Assembly (NCBI GenBank): GCA_023426225.1
Contig: JAFABD010000199.1
Span: 1 to 5,405, forward strand
Length of the DNA stretch: 5,405 bases
Direction of reading: 5' to 3'
Source of the DNA: Pseudomonadota bacterium
Lineage (GTDB): Bacteria > Pseudomonadota > Alphaproteobacteria > Sphingomonadales > Sphingomonadaceae
Below the pieces are notes generated by a model. The model ran no database searches. It saw only the letters and a list, made by a program, of their open reading frames with translations, and was not told the origin of the DNA. The translations under genes and the position numbers were made by a program. Position 1 is the stretch's first letter, and each line of letters starts with the position of its first letter. Positions 1-5,405 of the stretch are shown here, piece by piece.

Positions 1-1275
1 CGCGCCGCCCGCTCCCCCGGCGCCGCGCGCGGGCGGCACGATCTTTTCGGGGGTGTTGGCGGGCACCGCGTTGATTTCGGTATCGGGCTTCACATTGGCG
101 AGGCCCTGGACGATCACGCGGTCGCCGGGGGCGAGCCCCTGCGTCACGACCCAATAGGCGCCCTGCGTCCGCGGCGCGACGACGGTGCGCGCGACCGCGC
201 GGCCGCCCGGCCCGACGACATAGATGGTGGCATTGCCCTTGGGATCGCGCGTCACGCCCTGCTGGGGGACGAGGAACGCCTGCTTCTCGATCGCCTGGGC
301 AAAGATCGCGCGGACGAACATGCCGGGGAGCAGCAGCCCTTCGGGATTGGCGAAGCGCGCGCGCAGCGTGACGGTGCCGGTGTTGGCGTTGACCATCACC
401 TCCGAAAACTCGACCGTGCCCGGAATCGGATAGTCGCTGCCGTCCTCGAGCCGCAGCCGCACCGCGGCGCTGGCGGGGGCGATGCCGCCCTGCGCCATCG
501 CCTTGCGCAGCGCCAGCATCTCGGCGCTCGACTGCTGGATGTCGACATAGACGGGGTCGAGCCGCTGGATCACCGCCATCGGATCGGCCTGGTTGGTGGT
601 GACGAGCGCGCCTTCGGTGACGAGCGAGCGGCCGATGCGGCCGGTGATCGGCGCGGGCACGCGCGTGAAGCGCAGGTTGATCTGGGCGGTGCGCAGCGCG
701 GCGGTCGCCTGGGCGACGGCGGCCTGCGCCTGGCGCGCGGCGGCGGTGGCGTCGGTATATTCCTGTTGCGACACCGCCTGCGCCGCGGCGAGCGGGCGAT
801 AGCGTTCGGCCTTGGTCCGCGCCGCCTCGAGATTGGCGCGCGCGCTTTGCAGGTTGGCGCTCGCCTGCGCGACCTGGGCCTCATAGAGGCTGGGGTCGAT
901 CTGATAGAGCGTCTGCCCCTGCTGGACGATCGCGCCTTCGGTGAAGAAGCGCTTGCGCACCAGCCCGGCGACCTGCGGCCGCACCTCCGACGTCTGGAGC
1001 GCGGTGACGCGGCCCGACAATTCGGTGGTGAGCGGCACGGCGGTCGGCTGGACGACGACGAAGCCCACCTTGACCGGCCCCTTCGGCCCGCCGCGTCCGC
1101 CGCCCTTTTGCGCGGCATCGCCGCCGCCGGCGCCGCACGACGCCAGCAGCGAGACTGCGGACAGGAGGCCGATCAGCGCCGGAGCACGACGGGCCGGAGC
1201 ACGATGGGGACGATGCGTGGTTGCCAATTCTCGATTCCGCCGAAGGCGCAGCCATGGGCCGGCGCGCGTTTTCAT
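1..1275 (-). CDS. RND efflux pump periplasmic adaptor lipoprotein, AcrA/MexA family (3' end outside window)
   Basis: Periplasmic adaptor (membrane fusion protein) linking an inner-membrane RND pump to an outer-membrane channel for multidrug export. The frame is open from ATG 1275-1273 to the left edge, giving 425 residues. A long basic N-region is followed by a hydrophobic segment and a lipobox, LLASC, with the lipidated Cys at residue 47. The first lipoyl half carries EVRPQVAG (97-104) and LYQIDP (123-128). An Ala/Gln-rich alpha-helical hairpin spans about 131-200. The second lipoyl half carries PAPITGRIGRSLVTEGALV (207-225). The beta-barrel has TGTVTLRARF (299-308) and LLPGMFVRA (315-323), and the membrane-proximal domain follows to about 405. 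The order matches AcrA. The tail from about 413 is Gly/Ala-rich and the stop is not seen. The pump gene should lie downstream, past base 1. The 33-residue N-region before the hydrophobic core is unusually long, so a TTG start at 1227-1225 (codon 17) is an alternative. The substrate cannot be told. Confidence 0.95.
   Translation of the reverse strand, partial: MKTRAGPWLRLRRNRELATTHRPHRAPARRAPALIGLLSAVSLLASCGAGGGDAAQKGGGRGGPKGPVKVGFVVVQPTAVPLTTELSGRVTALQTSEVRPQVAGLVRKRFFTEGAIVQQGQTLYQIDPSLYEAQVAQASANLQSARANLEAARTKAERYRPLAAAQAVSQQEYTDATAAARQAQAAVAQATAALRTAQINLRFTRVPAPITGRIGRSLVTEGALVTTNQADPMAVIQRLDPVYVDIQQSSAEMLALRKAMAQGGIAPASAAVRLRLEDGSDYPIPGTVEFSEVMVNANTGTVTLRARFANPEGLLLPGMFVRAIFAQAIEKQAFLVPQQGVTRDPKGNATIYVVGPGGRAVARTVVAPRTQGAYWVVTQGLAPGDRVIVQGLANVKPDTEINAVPANTPEKIVPPARGAGGAGGA
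1178..1207. repeat. 15-bp tandem duplication in the adaptor signal-peptide coding region
   Basis: Two adjacent 15-bp units, 1178-1192 and 1193-1207, both begin GCCGGAGCACGA and differ at one base of 15. The duplication is in frame with the adaptor gene on the minus strand and doubles an Arg-Ala-Pro-Ala unit (residues 25-28 and 30-33) just before the hydrophobic core of the lipoprotein signal peptide. It looks like a replication-slippage product. It partly explains why the N-region is longer and more basic than usual, and it leaves the reading frame intact. Confidence 0.85.
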
Positions 1276-1292
1276 GAGGGAGCTTGCTCCAT
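1272..1292 (-). promoter_or_regulatory. Translation initiation region of the adaptor gene: masked GGAG and six-codon overlapping uORF
   Basis: On the minus strand the only Shine-Dalgarno-like GGAG (1290-1287) is 11 nt before the ATG at 1275-1273, longer than ideal. It is half of a perfect palindrome, GGAGC-AA-GCTCC (1290-1279), so in mRNA it could pair with the sequence just before the start codon. An ATG at 1292-1290 opens a six-codon ORF (MEQAPS) whose TGA (1274-1272) overlaps the adaptor ATG as ATGA, a layout typical of coupled reinitiation. Whether it is translated is unknown. Confidence 0.35.
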
Positions 1293-1451
1293 AGAAGCGC
1301 CTCCGCGACACTTCCAATGCATAAATGTACCGAAATGTAGCAGAAACGATCGCGAAAAGCCGCAGCGGCGGCGGCGGGACGCCCGCGCGCGTCGCCGCGG
1401 TGAAAACGCCAGTGGCGCAACGCCGCGCGACCCCCTAAATAGCGCCGCTCC
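1276..1451. promoter_or_regulatory. Divergent intergenic region between the efflux adaptor gene and hisS
   Basis: This 176-bp gap must hold the promoter of the minus-strand adaptor gene and the plus-strand promoter of hisS-prfA-prmC, unless either is read from farther away. The centre (about 1311-1350) is clearly AT-richer than anything else nearby and carries repeated AATGTA words. The hisS side is GC-rich, with GCGGCG (1371-1376) able to pair with CGCCGC (1393-1398). No convincing -35/-10 pair is visible. A weak -10-like CTAAAT sits at 1435-1440, and TACATT occurs on the minus strand at 1329-1324. I see no tRNA or extra gene here. Confidence 0.6.
1316..1339. promoter_or_regulatory. Candidate operator: phased AATGTA direct repeats
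   Basis: The 7-mer AAATGTA occurs at 1323-1329 and 1333-1339, exactly 10 bp apart (one helical turn). A related AATGCA lies at 1316-1321 and overlaps the palindrome ATGCAT (1317-1322). On the minus strand these read TACATTT, a word resembling the half-sites of TetR-family repressors that control RND efflux operons such as AcrR. Its place 40-65 bp upstream of the adaptor start fits a repressor site. No regulator gene lies in the window, so the assignment is inferred from sequence and position only. Confidence 0.3.
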
Positions 1452-2704
1452 ATGGCACGTATCGAAACCCCCAACCGCATCCGCGGCACGCAGGACATTT
1501 TCGGCGAGGATCAGCGGCGCTTCGCGCGCGTGCTGGCGACGTTCGACCGGGTCCGCAGCCTTTATTGCTTCCAGCGCGTCGACCTGCCGATCTTCGAGGC
1601 GACGGGCGTGTTCGCCCGCTCGATGGGCGAGACCTCGGACGTCGTCTCGAAAGAGATGTACAGCTTCGAGGATCGCGGCGGCGATTCGATCACGCTGCGC
1701 CCCGAATTCACCGCGGGGATCGCGCGCGCGTTCATCACCGAGGGGTGGCAGCAATATGCGCCGCTGAAGCTCGCGACCTCCGGCCCGGTGTTCCGCTACG
1801 AGCGCCCGCAAAAGGGCCGCTACCGCCAGTTCCACCAGATCGACGCCGAGATCCTGGGCGCGCCCGAACCCGCCGCCGATGTCGAGCTGCTCGTGCTCGC
1901 CGACCAGCTCCTCAAGGAGCTGGGCATTGCCGAGGGCGTGACGCTCCAGCTCAACACGCTGGGCGACGCCGCGACGCGCGAGGCGTGGCGCGCGGCGCTG
2001 GTCGCGCATTTCGAGGCGCACAAGGGGGAGCTTTCCGAGGACAGCCTGACGCGGCTGGAAAAGAACCCCCTGCGCATCCTCGATTCGAAGGATCCGCGCG
2101 ACCGGCCGATCGCCGACAGCGCACCCGACATCGACGCGTACCTGACCGACGAGGCCGCCGCCTTCTTCAAGGCGGTGACCGACGGGCTCGATGCGGCGGG
2201 CGTCGCCTGGACGCGCAACGCCCGGCTGGTGCGCGGGCTCGATTATTACCGCCACACCGCGTTCGAGTTCGTGACCGACCGGCTGGGCGCGCAGGGCACG
2301 GTGCTGGCCGGCGGCCGCTATGACGGGCTGATCGGCTCGCTGGGCGGTCCCGAGACGGCGGGCGTGGGCTGGGCGGCCGGGGTCGAGCGGCTGGCGATGC
2401 TGATCGCCGAGCCCGAGGCGCCCCGCATCGAGGTCTATGTCGTCGTCGAGGACGATCGCGCGGGGGCCGACGGCGTCGCCGCGGTCGCCGCGCTGCGCCG
2501 CGCCGGGCTCGTCGCCGAACTGCTGGCGACCGGATCGCCGCGCAAGCGGTTCGACAAGGCGGTGAAGGCCAATCCGCGCGCGCTGCTGTCGCTGGGGCAC
2601 CAGGACGGCGCGACGACCACCCGGCTCAAGCTGGTCGACGCCGATGCGGGCGCGATCGAGGCGGCGCTGGCGGGGATCGCCTGGGGCGGGGGCGGCGCCG
2701 CCGC

Positions 2705-2708
<4 letters not shown>
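1452..2708 (+). CDS. hisS: Histidyl-tRNA synthetase (HisRS)
   Basis: Cytoplasmic class II aminoacyl-tRNA synthetase that charges tRNA-His with histidine using ATP. At 418 residues it is near the bacterial norm (E. coli about 424). The N-terminus IRGTQDIF (10-17) is typical. Motif 1 is around VDLPIFEATG (43-52), and TLRPEFTAG (81-89) forms part of the active site. Motif 2 is FRYERPQKGRYRQFHQ (114-129). The histidine-specific signatures are RGLDYY (261-266, with the catalytic Arg) and AGGRYDGL (286-293). Motif 3 is GVGWAAGVERLAML (304-317). An anticodon-binding domain follows from about 325 to the end. Intact catalytic signatures plus this C-terminal domain argue against the HisZ paralogue. The ATG at 1452 is the first usable start because an in-frame TAG lies at 1440-1442, and no Shine-Dalgarno sequence precedes it. 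It leads the hisS-prfA-prmC unit and its TGA overlaps the prfA ATG. Confidence 0.97.
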
Positions 2709-3770
<1,062 letters not shown>

Positions 3771-3778
<8 letters not shown>

Positions 3779-4604
3779 GCCCGCCACCGCGCGCGCGGCG
3801 ATCACCGCCGCGGCGGCGCGGCTGGCGACGACGAGCGACACGCCGCGGCTCGATGCCGAATTGCTGATGGCGCACGCGATGGGCTGCACGCGCGAGGCGC
3901 TGCTGCTCGCGCGGCTCGACGATCGGGTGCCGCCGGGCTTTGCCGCGCTGGTCGAGCGCCGCGCCGCGCTGGAGCCGGTGGCGTACATCACGGGCACGCG
4001 CGCCTTTTGGACGATCGAGCTGGGCGTCGGCCCGGGCGCGCTGGTGCCGCGCGCCGACAGCGAGACGCTGATCGAGGTGGCGGTGACCCATTTCGGGGCA
4101 GCCGGGCCGCGCCGCATCCTCGACCTGGGCACCGGCCCGGGGACGCTGCTGCTCGCCGCGCTCGCCGAATGGCCGGGAGCGAGCGGGCTGGGGATCGACC
4201 GTTCGCCCGTCGCGCTCGATTATGCCCGCGCCAATGCCGCGCGGCTGGGGCTGGCGGCGCGCGCGGCCTTTGCCGAGGGCGACTGGGCGGCGGGCGTCGC
4301 CGGGCGGTTCGATCTGGTGCTCGCCAACCCGCCCTATATCGCCGTCGACGAGCCGATCGGCGCCGATGTCCGCGCGCACGAGCCCGCATCGGCGCTGTTC
4401 GCCGGGGCCGACGGGCTCGACGACTATCGCCGCATCCTGCCCGCGCTCCCCGCGCTGATCGCGCCCGGCGGCTGCGCGGTGATCGAGATCGGCTGGACGC
4501 AGGCCGATGCGGTTTGTGCGCTGGCGAGGGAACAGCAACTCGTCCCGACCGTCTATAAGGATCTGGGGGCACGGCCGCGCGCCGTGCACCTGACATCGGC
4601 TTGA
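3771..4604 (+). CDS. prmC: Release factor glutamine N5-methyltransferase (PrmC/HemK)
   Basis: SAM-dependent methyltransferase that modifies the side-chain amide of the GGQ glutamine in RF1 and RF2, raising termination efficiency. The 277 residues equal the usual length. The N-terminal helical, release-factor-binding domain (1 to about 75) contains PRLDAELLMAHAMG (25-38). The linker EPVAYITGTRAFW (68-80) and LVPRADSETLIE (91-102) are typical. The SAM-binding glycine motif is ILDLGTGPGTLLLAAL (116-131), followed by the acidic GID (141-143). The catalytic NPPY (186-189), which positions the glutamine amide, is intact in LVLANPPYI. The C-terminal stretch HEPASALFAGADGL (203-216) also matches the family. 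The ATG lies inside the prfA 3' end (8-bp overlap) with no clear Shine-Dalgarno sequence, so translation is probably coupled to its substrate's gene. The intact motifs favour PrmC over PrmB, the ribosomal protein methylase; the neighbour prfA supports this. Confidence 0.97.
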
Positions 4605-4615
4605 ATCGGGGGTGC

Positions 4616-4650
4616 GGCGCCCCATATTTCCGCTTGGAGATTGGTGCGCC
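4616..4650 (+). terminator. Weak candidate terminator hairpin after prmC
   Basis: GGCGCCCCA (4616-4624) pairs with TGGTGCGCC (4642-4650) over 9 positions with one mismatch, around a 17-nt loop, starting 12 nt after the prmC stop. Position and GC-rich stem fit transcript termination or 3'-end protection. The long loop and the absence of a following T-run argue against an efficient intrinsic terminator. Confidence 0.3.
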
Positions 4651-4681
4651 ACCGGCTAAGAACGGCGCCGGGGCAAGGCAC

Positions 4682-4701
4682 TTTCAACCAAGTCGTTGAA
4701 A
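4682..4701. repeat. Perfect 7-bp inverted repeat TTTCAAC-N6-GTTGAAA
   Basis: TTTCAAC (4682-4688) and GTTGAAA (4695-4701) are exact inverse complements around a 6-base spacer. It could be an operator for a dimeric regulator (20 bp in all) or a small RNA hairpin. The right arm contains TTGAAA, five of six matches to a -35 consensus, so a protein bound here would cover a possible promoter. AT-rich arms inside GC-rich DNA make chance less likely, but no regulator can be named. Confidence 0.4.
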
Positions 4702-4712
4702 ACAGGGGCTGA

Positions 4713-4737
4713 GGCCCACTCCATGGTCATGTGAGCC
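4713..4737 (+). repeat. Imperfect inverted repeat in the DUF4167 leader region
   Basis: GGCCCAC (4713-4719) faces GTGAGCC (4731-4737) with one C-A mismatch and an 11-base loop that contains ATGGTCATG. It follows the 4682-4701 palindrome closely and could form the second stem of a structured 5' leader. Short imperfect stems are common in DNA this GC-rich, so the support is weak. Confidence 0.25.
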
Positions 4738-4867
4738 GCTGTAGTCCGGTGGCCGTGGCAGGCGGGAGCGCCAGCAACGGGCGATCCGCCGCATTTGTAA
4801 CATGCATCCGGGACCTGTGGTGGATCGACGGACGGCTTAAAGAAACGAACAGGACAACCAGACCTTG

Positions 4868-5405
4868 ATGAACAATCGTCAGGCCGGCCGCCGTCGCGGC
4901 CGTGGTGGCCAGCAGCGCCAGGGTGGGGGCAGCTCCAACCAGGGCAACGGCAACCGCATCGACAATCGCGCCCGCGGCAATGCCGCCCAGTTGCTCGAAA
5001 AGTACAAGAATCTGGCGCGTGACGCCCAGATGCAGGGCGATCGGGTCAACACCGAATATTATCTCCAGTTCGCCGACCATTATTTTCGCGTCCTGAACGA
5101 AAGCCGCGCCCGGTTCGAGGAACAGAACCAGCGCCGCCAGCGCGACGAGGCCGAGGACGAGGATTTCGAGTTCGAGGGCGAGGCCGCCGAGGCGCAGCCC
5201 GAGCCGCGTCCGCGCCGCGAACGCGAGCCGCGCGAACCCCGTGAAGCGCGCGAGCCGCGCGAGGACCGGCGCAACGGCCATGCCGCGGCACAGGCCAACG
5301 GCCATGCCCCGGCCGAGACCGGGACGGACGAGGGCGAAGCGGCCGACGACGCGGCCGAATCGGCCGAGCGCAAGGAGCGCGCGCCGCGCCGCCGCACCGC
5401 ACGTC
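4868..5405 (+). CDS. DUF4167 domain-containing protein, basic low-complexity (3' end outside window)
   Basis: The first 179 codons are present. The start MNNRQAGRRRGRGGQQRQGG is rich in Arg, Gly and Gln, like RGG-type RNA-binding tails. The conserved DUF4167 core follows: NRIDNRARGNAAQLLEKY (29-46), LARDAQMQGDRV (49-60) and NTEYYLQFADHYFRVLNE (61-78). From about residue 83 the chain becomes highly charged and probably disordered: an acidic stretch near 94-108, E-(P/A)-R repeats at 120-131 and an Ala/Glu-rich tail. This layout is typical of alphaproteobacterial DUF4167 proteins, often found next to prmC. Function is not established; nucleic-acid binding is inferred from composition. No signal peptide or membrane segment is seen. 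The ATG at 4868 fits the family N-terminus; AGGA (4851-4854) lies 13 nt upstream, a slightly long spacing. It probably has its own promoter in the 263-bp gap. Confidence 0.92.
   Translation, partial: MNNRQAGRRRGRGGQQRQGGGSSNQGNGNRIDNRARGNAAQLLEKYKNLARDAQMQGDRVNTEYYLQFADHYFRVLNESRARFEEQNQRRQRDEAEDEDFEFEGEAAEAQPEPRPRREREPREPREAREPREDRRNGHAAAQANGHAPAETGTDEGEAADDAAESAERKERAPRRRTAR
5225..5260 (+). repeat. E-P/A-R tripeptide repeat tract in the DUF4167 protein
   Basis: Codons 120-131 encode four tandem Glu-(Pro or Ala)-Arg units (EPR, EPR, EAR, EPR). The codons differ between units (GAG/GAA, CCG/CCC, CGC/CGT), so the peptide pattern has outlasted exact DNA identity, or arose from an old expansion. 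It lies in the low-complexity part after the DUF4167 core. Confidence 0.75.
5273..5308 (+). repeat. 12-bp direct repeat encoding NGHA twice in the DUF4167 protein
   Basis: AACGGCCATGCC occurs at 5273-5284 and again at 5297-5308, 24 bp apart and in frame, encoding Asn-Gly-His-Ala at residues 136-139 and 144-147. Exact identity across all 12 bases suggests a recent small duplication in a disordered region. Confidence 0.75.

Larger units (their letters stand above)
4605..4867. other. Intergenic region between prmC and the DUF4167 gene, rich in inverted repeats
   Basis: This 263-bp gap shows no credible protein gene. It must carry the end of the hisS-prfA-prmC transcript and/or the promoter and leader of the DUF4167 gene. 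It holds three inverted repeats listed separately, plus GGCGG (4761-4765) that can pair with CCGCC (4786-4790). No hairpin followed by a T-run is present, so I cannot name a standard intrinsic terminator. TTGAAA at 4696-4701 resembles a -35 hexamer, but no good -10 follows at 16-18 bp. Two tiny ATG frames (4723-4734, three codons; 4802-4840, twelve codons) lack ribosome-binding sites. I do not recognise a known RNA family here, though a structured leader or small RNA is possible. Confidence 0.5.

Noticed and set aside
766..1767. 333-codon plus-strand frame across the adaptor gene and the start of hisS
   Set aside because: It overlaps two confident genes and the divergent promoter region, and shows no family signature.
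1272..2600. 442-codon open frame on the minus strand opposite hisS
   Set aside because: It is the antisense shadow of hisS in GC-rich DNA, with His/Arg/Ala-rich translation, no recognisable motif, and a 3' end that runs through the intergenic region.
4802..4840. Twelve-codon ORF (MHPGPVVDRRTA) just upstream of the DUF4167 gene as a leader peptide
   Set aside because: It has no ribosome-binding site and no runs of regulatory codons. An ORF this short is expected by chance.
4605..4867. tRNA, SRP RNA or other known RNA gene in the prmC-DUF4167 gap
   Set aside because: There is no T-loop consensus or acceptor-stem pairing for a tRNA, and no GGAAGGAAGCAGCC-type tetraloop region for SRP RNA.
4727..5305. 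192-codon minus-strand frame opposite DUF4167 whose translation looks like a hydrophobic membrane protein
   Set aside because: The hydrophobicity comes from reading Glu/Asp/Lys/Gln codons in antisense (GAG to CTC, and so on). The plus strand encodes a recognisable DUF4167 core.

Overview
The window reads as a chromosomal stretch from a very GC-rich alphaproteobacterium, most likely a sphingomonad (Sphingomonas or a close relative). The evidence is the strong G/C bias at third codon positions, an AcrA/MexA-type adaptor, and above all prfA-prmC followed by a DUF4167 gene, a neighbourhood I know from alphaproteobacteria. The lineage call comes from protein flavour and gene order, not from a search.

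Layout. Bases 1-1275 (minus strand, 3' end cut by the window edge) encode the periplasmic adaptor lipoprotein of an RND multidrug efflux pump. The inner-membrane pump gene is expected just beyond the left edge. A divergent 176-bp gap (1276-1451) separates it from a compact plus-strand cluster: hisS (histidyl-tRNA synthetase, 1452-2708), prfA (peptide chain release factor 1, 2705-3778) and prmC (release-factor glutamine methyltransferase, 3771-4604). The genes overlap by 4 and 8 bp, so they are almost certainly one transcript with coupled translation. A 263-bp gap (4605-4867) with several inverted repeats follows. Then comes the start of a DUF4167 protein (4868 to the right edge), a basic, glycine/arginine-rich, probably nucleic-acid-associated protein whose 3' end is missing.

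How the genes work together. HisRS charges tRNA-His. RF1 terminates translation at UAA/UAG. PrmC methylates the glutamine of the GGQ motif of release factors, and it is encoded immediately after its substrate RF1. The cluster is therefore a translation module. The adaptor is an unrelated, divergently transcribed envelope function.

All protein genes belong to well-known families, and I found no convincing undescribed system. The points most worth a second look are small and mostly regulatory: a palindrome that would bury the only Shine-Dalgarno-like sequence of the adaptor gene, a six-codon upstream ORF overlapping the adaptor start, a helically phased AATGTA repeat in the divergent promoter region, a hisS start without a Shine-Dalgarno sequence, and a possibly structured leader before the DUF4167 gene.
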